A stretch of 64,000 nt of DNA from Cladocopium goreaui (taxonomy: Eukaryota > Sar > Dinophyceae > Suessiales > Symbiodiniaceae). The stretch is taken from NCBI GenBank assembly GCA_947184155.2, contig CAMXCT020002721.1, positions 24,967 through 88,966 on the forward strand, in the 5' to 3' direction. Of this stretch, positions 1-8,154 are shown one piece after another. A program made the translations under genes and the position numbers. The notes under the pieces are model-generated. The model had not been told where the DNA came from. It saw only the letters and a list, made by a program, of their open reading frames with translations, and ran no database searches. Numbering within the stretch: position 1 is the stretch's first letter; each line of letters begins with the position of its first letter.

Positions 1-796
1 GGGCAAATCCCAGCCAGCATCTGGGACCGCCCAGAGGTTTCCGAGTTGCTGTGTCAAAAAGGTGTCCGTACGTTTGCCATCTTCCAATGTCAGTTCTTCG
101 CACCTTCCTCCAAACCCACGCGTTTTCTCACGACGTTGGATCCTCTTGAAGTTGGTTACAAAGGTTTACATGAGCTGGATGCAGACGGACGATATTTAGG
201 TCCACTGCCCAAACAATGCCCCCACGGCGCAAATGCCCACAAAGCCTTGGTAGGGAAGAGGAAGATGGCACATGGAAAACAGCCCCCTCGGCTACTTATC
301 CACCGGATTTGTGCCAGTGGATTGCAAGTATCGCCTGGCCTGCCCTACTACGCCTGCGGGGGGGGGAAGGACAAACCAAGCGAACTTTGAAACAACCTGG
401 AGGTGAAGTCAACGGCAAAAGGGAGGAACAGAGGGTTGAAGAGAAGGAGGACTTCCACGGGAAATTGGTAGGTGCTTTGAAGGAAAATAGGGGCATGCCA
501 ATGGTATGTCGTTGGCATGCCAAACCACCATCAAGTTTCAATGATGGGTGCGGGTTATGCTCCCCAGGGAGGTGGCCACCGGGCAGAAGGAACTTTCAAG
601 ACGGCGAAAGGGGAGACTTCATCCGAAAGCTTGCGGGTGTGATTCGAAACTTTACCCATGAGGTCATCCCAGACCCACAACGCACTTTCTTTGCCCTGGC
701 GCTGGGGAAGTTGCAGGTGGCCCCTTTTAGCGATTCCCAGATGCAAGCTCTGAGGGCCGTTGGTTTGCGCTCCTGCCTTCCCCCGGGGAAGCGGCT
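1..796 (+). pseudogene. Methyltransferase-like C-terminal part and linker of retroelement polyprotein (frameshifted)
   Basis: Frame 1 from base 1 to about 245 encodes a segment with a W-DRPEV run, an FQCQFF run, KPTRFL and a Cys/His stretch (KQCPHG). It aligns by eye with the tail of the methyltransferase domain of the element at 55195-58101, which has FCMHGG, KLL and a Cys/His pair in the same order. The protein then continues in frame 3 (about 245-795: TAPSATYPPDLC, later LGKLQVAPFS) and passes to frame 2 near 795 as the RT part. Both shifts are of the type made by a one-base deletion. The 5' end lies outside the window. The role is probably the end of a SAM-dependent methyltransferase plus a linker to RT; this copy cannot make a continuous protein as written. 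Confidence 0.6.
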
Positions 797-2629
797 GTGG
801 TCCCGGAAGGGCAACCCTTCTTCTTGCATGCGGTGGCTCAAACCGCTCGAATGATGGGCGAGGAAGATGCCGACATACTTGACACTGGGCCGGACAACTA
901 TTGCGAGGGAAGAATGGTGGGATATGGCCACACGTTTCCGAGAGTGCCCCTGGTGTTCCGGCCAAAGATCAAGGAGCGGCGCTACGACGAATCAGACTTC
1001 AAAGCAGAGAACAGCAATTATGAATCGGCAAAGGAGCACTCGCAGCAGATTGAGGTGCAGTTTCAGGAGGAGGAGAAAATGGGCTTCATGTTTCCTCTGA
1101 CGGAAAAGGAGGCGCGCCGACGGTACGGAGAGCGGCTGAGGGTGGCGTCATTGGGGGCCATCCCGAAGGATGATGAGCGGGTCCGAGTGATTTTTGATGC
1201 CACCCATTTCGTACAAATCAACAATGGCATCACGATCCAGGATAGATTGGAATTTCCTGGACCTGAGGCCAGCGCCACTGTGATGGAAGAGACGCTGGAG
1301 GCTGGGCATCAGCTGATGATAGCGGTGGCAGCAGACATAGCCCTGGCCCATCGCAGATTCAAACACCGGGAGGAGGACATTGGCCTGCTCGGTTGCAAGG
1401 TTGAGGAGGACGGGCCAATCTGGTTCAACAAAGTGGGCACCTTTGGGGTGGCATGCGCGGCCTACCACTTTGCCCGGCTGGCCTCGCTTCTTGGTAGGCT
1501 GCGGCTCAACGGACAGGCGCACACCTTCCAGTTGCTATTTGCGGATGATCTGAAAATGTTGGCTGCCGGTGAGTACAAGTACCATTACATTTGGTACATG
1601 TTGGTGGGCTGGCTGATGGTGGGCGCCCCCTTCAGGTGGCCAAAGTTCAGAGGAGGTGTGTGCTTGGAGTTCGTAGGGTTTTACATGGACTATTGCAAGT
1701 TTGAAGTGGGCCTATCTGAAAAGAGGACAAATTGGATTGTCCAATGGATCAAGGAGGCCCGACTGAATGAGGGGGTCGTGGCTCAGCGAGATTTCGTTCA
1801 GCTGGTTGGTCGACTCGTCTATGCTGGACAAGCTTTGGCCTGGCTCAAACCCCTTATGGCTCCCTTGCACGCCTGGAAGGGGGCCGTTGCACCGGGCACG
1901 GTAGCTACGCTGCCCCAGACAGTATCAGTGGTGCTGTTATTCATCTCTAAGATGCTGGAGCGAGGTTTCAACCGCACCTCAGGTCGGAGCCCTTTGCGGG
2001 GAGGCAGCCAAGCTTTCCGCACCGATGCTAAGTGCGAAGCCAACCGCATTGTTTTTGGCGGATGGGAGCTGACCAACGGGACAGATCCGAAACAGGCCAG
2101 ATGGTTTGCCCTGGAGGTGACGTCGGAGGAGGTTCCCTGGTTGTTCGACACCGAGCATTTACCTTCCAGAAGCACGGTGGCGGAGCTATTAGCTTCCCTG
2201 ATTGCATTGGAGGTCTTCGGACACTTCGAGGCTGGTGCCCGACCACGGCAGGTGGTGCTGGAAGCGGGGACGGACAACCTCGCGACGGAGCACATCACGA
2301 GAAAAGGTGCCAGCAACAAGTTTCCTTTGTTTTACGTGCAGATGCAGTTAGGGTTGAAGTGCTACTTGCACGGCTTGGTCTTCCAGTTACGTTGGCGACC
2401 CCGGGAGACAAACGTGGAGGCCGATGACTTGACAAACTTGCGTTTTGATCGTTTTGACATGGCCTTGAGGTGTCAAGTGAAGTGGAAGGGACTCGACTGG
2501 TCCCTGATGGAAGAGTTGTTACAGTTCCGGGAGGAAGTCCAGAGGTGGAAGGAGGAAAAGAGAAAGCTCCCAGGAGTTCAGGTCAAAGCCTCGAAGAGGC
2601 AAAAGATGGCCGCCAAAACCAAATGGTGA
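797..2629 (+). CDS. Reverse transcriptase - RNase H of a dinoflagellate-type retroelement
   Basis: Copies element RNA into DNA and removes the RNA strand. The frame is open from 797 with no ATG near the start; it continues the upstream frames, so the true N-terminus lies further left. RT signals in order: VRVIFDATH, the palm motif AADIALAHRRFKH (first catalytic Asp, near base 1330), VGTFGVACAAYHFARL, and LFADDLKML carrying the catalytic Asp pair (about 1536-1560). RNase H follows with RTDAKCEAN (first Asp), AELLASLIALE (Glu), a TDN motif (Asp) and PRETNVEADDL (last Asp), so all four expected acidic positions are present. The C-terminus is Lys/Arg-rich. The stop lies only 13 bp before the B1 repeat. 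The sequence strongly resembles a polyprotein I remember as common in Symbiodiniaceae gene sets. Confidence 0.85.
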   Translation: MVPEGQPFFLHAVAQTARMMGEEDADILDTGPDNYCEGRMVGYGHTFPRVPLVFRPKIKERRYDESDFKAENSNYESAKEHSQQIEVQFQEEEKMGFMFPLTEKEARRRYGERLRVASLGAIPKDDERVRVIFDATHFVQINNGITIQDRLEFPGPEASATVMEETLEAGHQLMIAVAADIALAHRRFKHREEDIGLLGCKVEEDGPIWFNKVGTFGVACAAYHFARLASLLGRLRLNGQAHTFQLLFADDLKMLAAGEYKYHYIWYMLVGWLMVGAPFRWPKFRGGVCLEFVGFYMDYCKFEVGLSEKRTNWIVQWIKEARLNEGVVAQRDFVQLVGRLVYAGQALAWLKPLMAPLHAWKGAVAPGTVATLPQTVSVVLLFISKMLERGFNRTSGRSPLRGGSQAFRTDAKCEANRIVFGGWELTNGTDPKQARWFALEVTSEEVPWLFDTEHLPSRSTVAELLASLIALEVFGHFEAGARPRQVVLEAGTDNLATEHITRKGASNKFPLFYVQMQLGLKCYLHGLVFQLRWRPRETNVEADDLTNLRFDRFDMALRCQVKWKGLDWSLMEELLQFREEVQRWKEEKRKLPGVQVKASKRQKMAAKTKW

Positions 2630-2642
2630 TTCCGCTGAAGGT

Positions 2643-2916
2643 GGGGTGGTGAAATACTACATCACCATTGGTAGGGTGCAAGATGGACCCGTAAGTTTCA
2701 TTGGTGTGCGTAAGAAAAATCCGTAAGCAGGATTTGGACCTGAACTTACACAACCCTGGAGCTTCCGTCCCGGGAGGAAAAAGTCCGCTGCCAACTGATT
2801 GCATGTTTTTGGATTCTTGTATTTGGACAAGAGATGTTTCTCCTGGAGTGATTGTTCGCGACCGAGCGTGCGTAGGGACCGCGACTCTTCTCTACCCTTT
2901 CCCGATAGAGTTAAAG
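2643..2916 (+). repeat. B1 terminal repeat of the left retroelement (274 bp)
   Basis: Identical base for base to 3443-3716 (offset exactly 800). It begins with GGGGTGGTGAAATAC and ends with GATAGAGTTAAAG. It starts 13 bp after the RNase H stop codon. By analogy with 58130-58337 it is the inner copy of the short repeat in a split-direct-repeat tail. Three CGTAAG-like words occur inside it. ORFs called within it are present in both copies and are not supported as genes. Confidence 0.9.
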
Positions 2917-3442
2917 CGTAGTTGGGCGAATGCCCAACGAGCTTTTACGTAAGAGGGAAAGCAGGGTGGGGGGGTTGGGTCCGGATCCATAAGATGGATC
3001 CCTCGGGATTTGCCTTGCTGCCTGGGTGCTTGCTCCCTTCTCTGCTTGGGGGATTGGATCTTCTTCCCATAAGAAGGGAAGACCTCTAGTACGCGTAGAA
3101 GCGCGCGCGCGCGCCGCCCCCGTAAGATGGGGGATGAAATCTCAGATGTTCAACAGGAGCTGCCCCTGTAAGATAGGGGATCCATGCACATGTTCAACAG
3201 GAGCCACCCCCGTAAGATGGGGGAATTGAGACCTCCCCAAAAGAAGGGGAGACATTCTGACATGTCATCTTATTTATTATTTTATTGTACTGCCCCCTTA
3301 AGATGGGGGATTCAAGACGAATAAGAAGAACTTGGGAACACTAGATGATTTATTTATCAATGGGTAGCCTTCCTCCTCAAGGAAAGTTTGGCCCACCCAA
3401 TCGTTTCACTCTTCCCACCCTGTATGTCTCTCACTTGGTCCG
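2917..3442 (+). repeat. A2 segment with a cluster of mini-hairpins
   Basis: This is the 526-bp unit between the two 274-bp repeats and contains no gene. It carries at least eight short perfect hairpins: 2921-2938 (7-bp stem, loop GAAT), 2983-3001 (GGATCCAT stem, loop AAG), 3062-3082 (7-bp stem), 3117-3133, 3163-3179, 3207-3223, 3233-3251 and 3293-3309. Most have a C-run/G-run stem around a 7-nt loop of the form nTAAGAn or AAAAGAA, for example CCCCCGTAAGATGGGGG. By analogy with 58338-58891 this should be the right copy of the long repeat, with its partner (A1) left of the window; the partner was not seen. Confidence 0.65.
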
Positions 3443-3716
3443 GGGGTGGTGAAATACTACATCACCATTGGTAGGGTGCAAGATGGACCCGTAAGTTTCA
3501 TTGGTGTGCGTAAGAAAAATCCGTAAGCAGGATTTGGACCTGAACTTACACAACCCTGGAGCTTCCGTCCCGGGAGGAAAAAGTCCGCTGCCAACTGATT
3601 GCATGTTTTTGGATTCTTGTATTTGGACAAGAGATGTTTCTCCTGGAGTGATTGTTCGCGACCGAGCGTGCGTAGGGACCGCGACTCTTCTCTACCCTTT
3701 CCCGATAGAGTTAAAG
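3443..3716 (+). repeat. B2 terminal repeat of the left retroelement (274 bp)
   Basis: Second identical copy of the 274-bp repeat. It ends at TTAAAG, and the next bases (AGGGACATG) belong to the downstream reading frame, so 3716/3717 is taken as the outer border of the element. The zero divergence between the two copies suggests a recent insertion or recent homogenisation. Confidence 0.9.
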
Positions 3717-5479
3717 AGGGACATGTTGCAAAAGGAGCAAACGATCAAGCCATTGACCCCCCATCGCACGTATCAGAGCGCATCATTGCAAAACCAGCAC
3801 GGAAGTCGGGGGTATGTGATAAGAGAGCAGAGCCACCTATACATGCTGCCCTCAAGAAAAGTTCGACTCTGTCAGCCAACGATGGTACGCAGATTTGTAT
3901 CGACATCACTGGAGACCAGGAAACAATTGAACAGGAAGGGTTGATCAATTGCAGCAGGGACAATGCAGTTGAGGAGTCAGCTGTGCCAGCTCATCTCTCA
4001 ACACTTGCACCTTTTCTGGAGGCAAGCGGAAAATGGTTTCCGAATTTTGACCCTAACCTGCGACTACTCCTTGCCGGTAGAGCCCAGCAGCTAGCGATCC
4101 ATAGTAAACACTTTTCTAGCTTTAACGCTGCCCTCTATCTATTGTCAAAAGGCCCGTGGGTGCCGGCACACATTAGTGTTCATGTCAGACAAGCTGCCCT
4201 AGCCGCAGTAGGAGTTGGATGGAGCTGGGTCAATCAAGTCCCTACGGTTTTCCCCTTCAGTTGTTTCGATGCCAGTATCTCGCTTGCCACATTAGATGAT
4301 TTACCACCAAGTGAGGCTATGCAAGTTGATGCTGTTTTTGCGATCTATGCAACCTTGTGTGGGAATTTGAACCAAAACACGAGAGCCTTCCTTTTCACAA
4401 AATACGAGTGTCAATGCAATGTGTGTGCACATCAGCTGAATTTGTCTGTTGACCTCTTTAGTGCAGCCGTGACATCCTCCACCACCTTTGATGAGGTACT
4501 CCATCGCATGACTCCTATGTGGAATATGGCAGAGATCACAGAAAGACCAAAATGCTCATGCCTTAACCTTGAGAAAGCTTCCTGCTGCTGTCTCAAATTT
4601 GGGCCTGTAGCATTGATCCGACTAAAAGCAGAGCAAGGAGAAACACTCCCCAGAATAGAGGCTGGGCTCTTTCCGCTTGGCCACCAATTTACTTTCCAAA
4701 CCAGAACCTATGAAATTCGCTGCCTGGTAACGGTGAATCGGACTGACCAAGATAGTCCTTTGCTCGTTATACAGGCTGGACAGACCGGAAATATCTCAGT
4801 CTATGACCATAGCAACGGACTTAGAGTCCTTGATAGCAGCAGAATCAACAGCAAACTCTTTATTGTAGGTGTGCTAACTCTACCGGTCAAATCCCCAAAA
4901 GCCATTCTCACCACCAAAGACCTGATCACAATTGCGGGTGCGGTAGATAAAGCAAGTTACACTAAGAAGCAGCTCAGAGTTGTCAAGGGAATACTCAAGC
5001 CACCAAAGAAGAATAAAGAGCAAACATCTGGGCCAACATCTCAGGAAACTCAGATGCGCAGCAAAAAGAGGAAATCCCACTCGAAAGCAGTGAAGACTAA
5101 GTCAGGCAAACCGAGGCGTAGCCAGAGTGAAGGCGAGCTGGCCTTGCTCACTGCCATTGACCCAGAGGGCTTACCGCTGACTATCTTTGATGGAGCTGGC
5201 CCAGCAAGAGTAGGCATCATTTCTATGTTCGATGGGGTTGGATCTATCTATCACATCAAAAAAAAGAAACTTGGCAAGCCTCCTGCAGTTTATATTGCGG
5301 CCGAGCACGACCCGGTGCTGCGCCGATTGGTAGCAGCAGAATTAGGCATGAGAGAAGACCAACTCTGGGGATACAACTCAGAAGGAGTCGTTACAATATA
5401 TGTCAAGGATGTGTGGGATTTACTTCACAAAGACTCGCTGATACTGAGACAGGCAAAAGCAATGTACCCTAGCTACTGA
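3717..5479 (+). CDS. Cys-rich (USP-like?) region plus N-terminal part of C5-DNA methyltransferase
   Basis: The frame is open from 3599, but the first 118 bp are B2 repeat, so the element-derived protein starts at 3717 and its own N-terminus is lost. Around 4400-4600 lie three Cys clusters (CQCNVC, CSC, CCC), followed by a region that weakly recalls the C-terminal half of ubiquitin-specific proteases (LPRIE, a YEIR strand, YDHSNG), but no catalytic His is visible; this is only a guess. A basic Lys-rich linker follows. The C-terminal part (about 5210-5479) has IISMFDGVG, the SAM-binding motif I of C5-cytosine methyltransferases, then AAEHD (motif II type). The frame ends at a TGA just before the catalytic motif, which continues in another frame. 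Confidence 0.65.
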
Positions 5480-7209
5480 TCTCTGGCTCCCCTTGCCAAG
5501 ATCTAACATACGCGGGTTACTTGAACGGATTGCTTGGACTTACGGGCAAAAGGAGCATGCTCTTCTTTGTGGTATATGTGGTATTATGTCACGCTCAAAA
5601 GCTGTTTGGCTTCAAGTCCGTACGCTACCTAGCTGAAAATGCAGGCAGCATGCAAGTGGTGCAGGGAGACGGAAACCTGAACGCAGGGCATCCTCGCGAA
5701 CGCTCTGAACATTTTCAGCTCTTTCTTTACTGCCTAGGCCTGTCTAGCCAGATACCAACAAAACACTGGGTCTGGGATACTAGTTCCTTGTATGGAATCA
5801 GGAGACAAAGAGTATTCCTGCGAAGTCACCTTGACACAGGTACACCCTTGCCTGGCAGCACTCCAGGCAACGAACAGTGGGGCCCGCTTATTTACCTCAC
5901 GAATGAATCCACAATACTTGCTCCCTTGTTGAGAACCAGAGATTATACAGCAGGTGGTGCCCTCAAGCTATCATGGACAGCCTATCAGCCTCATGCACTG
6001 CTGTGGGACTATGCTTTCTTTGGAGGAAAGAGGTCATTTGCACTGTTATGTCAACTGACTCGAGATAAGAAAGTACCCCAGCTTCCGTGGGCCAGCATTG
6101 TCCCAGCGCATTTTCTCCCTGTTTGGAAGAAATTCCTAACAGTTATATGTGCTGCGAAATCAACGTCGTCCATCAAGGATGAACTTATTGAACAGCTTGC
6201 TCCCATATTCCACAACCCAAATATAACACTACCGATGCGTGTTCTCAATCTTCAGGAAGTGCGCAAACTATCTGGCCTTGAAGACATATTAACAGTCGAC
6301 AGGCATGGCCCAGCACTCCTCACTGATAAAGTAGTCAGGGATTTTTGTGGAAATAGTTTTCACCCTGCCCTTATTGATGCAGCATTAGGTACTGACCCGC
6401 AATTTCAAGCATGGGTGTGTAGAGATGCTGATGGACAACCGTGTCATAGCGAGGCTCCCCCTATCCATGATGTCTATGCCAAATACCAAGACCTACTCCG
6501 TGCAGTACTAGAACAGGGATCCAAGCGTGGAGTACAATTGAAGTCAGATCAAGTTGATTTTGAAGCAAAGTGGCGACATTATAGGATAGGTGATCCACCT
6601 GAAGCTGCAACCCCACCGACCGTCAAGCAACCTACAGTTTTCTCGTTTCTGCAAGCAGTTAAGACTACTGATAATCAAGCAAGTGCGAGAGCAAAGAGTG
6701 TACCTTTCTGCGATGCATGCCTCTTCCAGGCTCTTGAGCAGGCGCAGATGACGTGGCTCCAGAAATCTTCCTTGACATTCGAAAATGCAGCTTTGTCATC
6801 GCGGTTACTGAGGTCGACAGTTGGGAGTGGCATCGGATTTCGAGTCACGGAGCAGGATATCAAGCGTAAATACCTTGAGCTTTTGCAAGTATATACGAGC
6901 AGTGACAAGCTAACAGCCATTGAGCAACTGTTCACAATTTTCCAGGTGGCCACACTTGGGCCAACGCACCAGTTTTCCTTTGGCTTCATCATTTGGGCCC
7001 CGAAAACCGTGCAGCCTCCCCTCATTTATGTGGGGGCGCAGAAGCCCAGTCTTCTATTCTTGCTTATTGCACATGAAACTGACCAGCCCTTCCGGTTTGG
7101 CACTGCGGCTTATGACTACCTGCAAGCCTGCAAGACATTGATTTCCTTTCCAATAGCACTATTCCCAGATTTCCTGCAGATGTGGTACAGCTTACGCACA
7201 ACGTCATGA
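5473..7209 (+). CDS. C5-cytosine DNA methyltransferase, catalytic and target-recognition part
   Basis: Continues the upstream methyltransferase in the -1 frame. The shift lies at about 5473; the codon before it is the last of the upstream frame. Motifs in order: ISGSPCQDLTYAG (motif IV, with the nucleophilic Cys, at about 5479-5520), RYLAENAGSM (motif VI, ENV type), IRRQRVFL (motif VIII type), MRVLNLQEVRKLSG (motif IX) and CGNSFHPALI (motif X, at about 6346-6375). The full set I, IV, VI, VIII, IX and X supports a genuine cytosine-5 methyltransferase, closest in style to DNMT3-like enzymes. The remaining 280 residues, with a CDACLFQALEQ segment, are not recognised. No ATG is needed at the start if the two frames were once one. 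As written the enzyme is broken by the frame change. Confidence 0.8.
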   Translation, partial: LLISGSPCQDLTYAGYLNGLLGLTGKRSMLFFVVYVVLCHAQKLFGFKSVRYLAENAGSMQVVQGDGNLNAGHPRERSEHFQLFLYCLGLSSQIPTKHWVWDTSSLYGIRRQRVFLRSHLDTGTPLPGSTPGNEQWGPLIYLTNESTILAPLLRTRDYTAGGALKLSWTAYQPHALLWDYAFFGGKRSFALLCQLTRDKKVPQLPWASIVPAHFLPVWKKFLTVICAAKSTSSIKDELIEQLAPIFHNPNITLPMRVLNLQEVRKLSGLEDILTVDRHGPALLTDKVVRDFCGNSFHPALIDAALGTDPQFQAWVCRDADGQPCHSEAPPIHDVYAKYQDLLRAVLEQGSKRGVQLKSDQVDFEAKWRHYRIGDPPEAATPPTVKQPTVFSFLQAVKTTDNQASARAKSVPFCDACLFQALEQAQMTWLQKSSLTFENAALSSRLLRSTVGSGIGFRVTEQDIKRKYLELLQVYTSSDKLTAIEQLFTIFQVATLGPTHQFSFGFIIWAPKTVQPPLIYVGAQKPSLLFLLIAHETDQPFRFGTAAYDYLQACKTLISFPIALFPDFLQMWYSLRTTS

Positions 7210-7721
7210 GCAACTACCCAGTAACAATTCGGATCGATGAAGCCAAACATTTTATCCATCTAAGCGAATTTGCAGCAATCCGAAGCCCACTATGTGCAAT
7301 GTGTTTTTTAAGCACTGTAGGCGCACGACCCTGTTTTATTCATACACCCGGCACCACGGACACACTACTTCATCTCCTTGGAGGTCTTGAAGGAACAGGT
7401 GGGCTTAGCATTGTCGGAGTAATCAATAGAACTGTGCAAACCCTTACCCCAGACTGGGTAATTGTTCATATTGTGGACAATGAACAAGTACAACTGCTTT
7501 TGAACATCGGTGTGGCTTCGCCCTGTCGTATGTCAATGCCATTTATATGGTCACCAGCTTGGTATGCCCAACAGATCAGTGTGCGTCAAGCGCCAAGACA
7601 AATCGGAAAGTGTCTACTACAGGCTACTGCCGTGGATGTTTGCGGCGAATATCTTATATTTCCAGGTACGGAGGAGTGGAGTAGGGTGCTAATATCTCTA
7701 GGTGAAGCTCCTCCTGAGTAA
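7182..7721 (+). CDS. Unrecognised linker region of the LINE-like polyprotein (segment 1)
   Basis: About 179 residues in the frame one base back from the methyltransferase frame. The switch near 7180 joins a ...LFPDFLQ end to VQLTHNVMSNYPVTIR, which reads as one protein after a one-base deletion. There is a short Cys-containing run (SPLCAMC) and alternating hydrophobic strands, but no motif I can name. It overlaps the methyltransferase frame by 28 bp and the next segment by 20 bp, so it is part of the same element and not an independent gene. It starts at GTG in the open frame; the first in-frame ATG is in NVMSNY. Confidence 0.5.
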   Translation: MVQLTHNVMSNYPVTIRIDEAKHFIHLSEFAAIRSPLCAMCFLSTVGARPCFIHTPGTTDTLLHLLGGLEGTGGLSIVGVINRTVQTLTPDWVIVHIVDNEQVQLLLNIGVASPCRMSMPFIWSPAWYAQQISVRQAPRQIGKCLLQATAVDVCGEYLIFPGTEEWSRVLISLGEAPPE

Positions 7722-8154
7722 AGTGAACTGCCTCGACAGCATCATGATGCTGCTTCGTGCCTTACCTACTCCTCTCCTCCGTACCCTTAAAAAGACACTA
7801 ACAAGATGTATCAAACTGGCCTACGTTCAGGAACACGAATCACCGTGTCCGTCCTATCTTAGCAAAGTTCGGGATCTATCGATATTACCGAGAATACTGC
7901 AAGTGGACATGCCGTGGTGGAACCTTGCTCTCGAACAAATAGCGAGACTATTCCAGCAAGATCTTGAAGACTGTCGTCAATCTCTCGCTCTCGATATGAG
8001 GACCATCAGTGCATCTGTCATGGAAGAAGTCGGTAGGAGCATACTGCAGTATAGACACACGATTAGACAAGACCTGCCTTTTCGACTCAAAAGACTGCAC
8101 GTCTGCAGGTCTCAGGATGGACCCCTTCTCAAACGAGTAACGACCCTAAGTTGA
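7702..8154 (+). CDS. Unrecognised linker region of the LINE-like polyprotein (segment 2)
   Basis: About 150 residues, rich in Leu, Arg and Gln, with likely helices (KTLTRCIKLAYVQEH, ALEQIARLFQQDLEDCRQS). No family recognised. It sits between segment 1 and the endonuclease-RT ORF, overlapping both by a few bases. This is the one place in the element where the frame changes in the opposite (+1) direction. It could be a short ORF of its own with coupled translation, or further frameshifted polyprotein. Confidence 0.4.
   Translation: MKLLLSKVNCLDSIMMLLRALPTPLLRTLKKTLTRCIKLAYVQEHESPCPSYLSKVRDLSILPRILQVDMPWWNLALEQIARLFQQDLEDCRQSLALDMRTISASVMEEVGRSILQYRHTIRQDLPFRLKRLHVCRSQDGPLLKRVTTLS

Larger units (their letters stand above)
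1..3716 (+). mobile_element. 3' part of a retroelement with B1-A2-B2 tail
   Basis: This block runs from the window edge through a methyltransferase-like end, RT and RNase H, and closes with a tail of two identical 274-bp repeats around 526 bp of unique sequence. The same order (methyltransferase, RT, RNase H, then short repeat, long segment, short repeat) is seen in the complete element at 50611-59137, whose long segment is repeated at its left end. I therefore infer a tyrosine-recombinase retroelement of the PAT/Ngaro-like type whose recombinase, Gag and left repeat lie outside the window. The right border at 3716 abuts the LINE-like coding region directly, so this element probably inserted into it. 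The recombinase itself is not visible, so the class is an inference. Confidence 0.6.

Noticed and set aside
2643-3716. The 274-bp pair as target or LTR repeats of an element formed by the 526-bp segment alone
   Set aside because: The segment has no genes, and the RNase H stop lies 13 bp before the first repeat, which better fits a tail structure; a solo small element cannot be excluded.
2701-3944. ORFs starting in both 274-bp repeats
   Set aside because: The same codons occur in both copies and one runs out of the repeat into unrelated sequence; no sign of coding selection.
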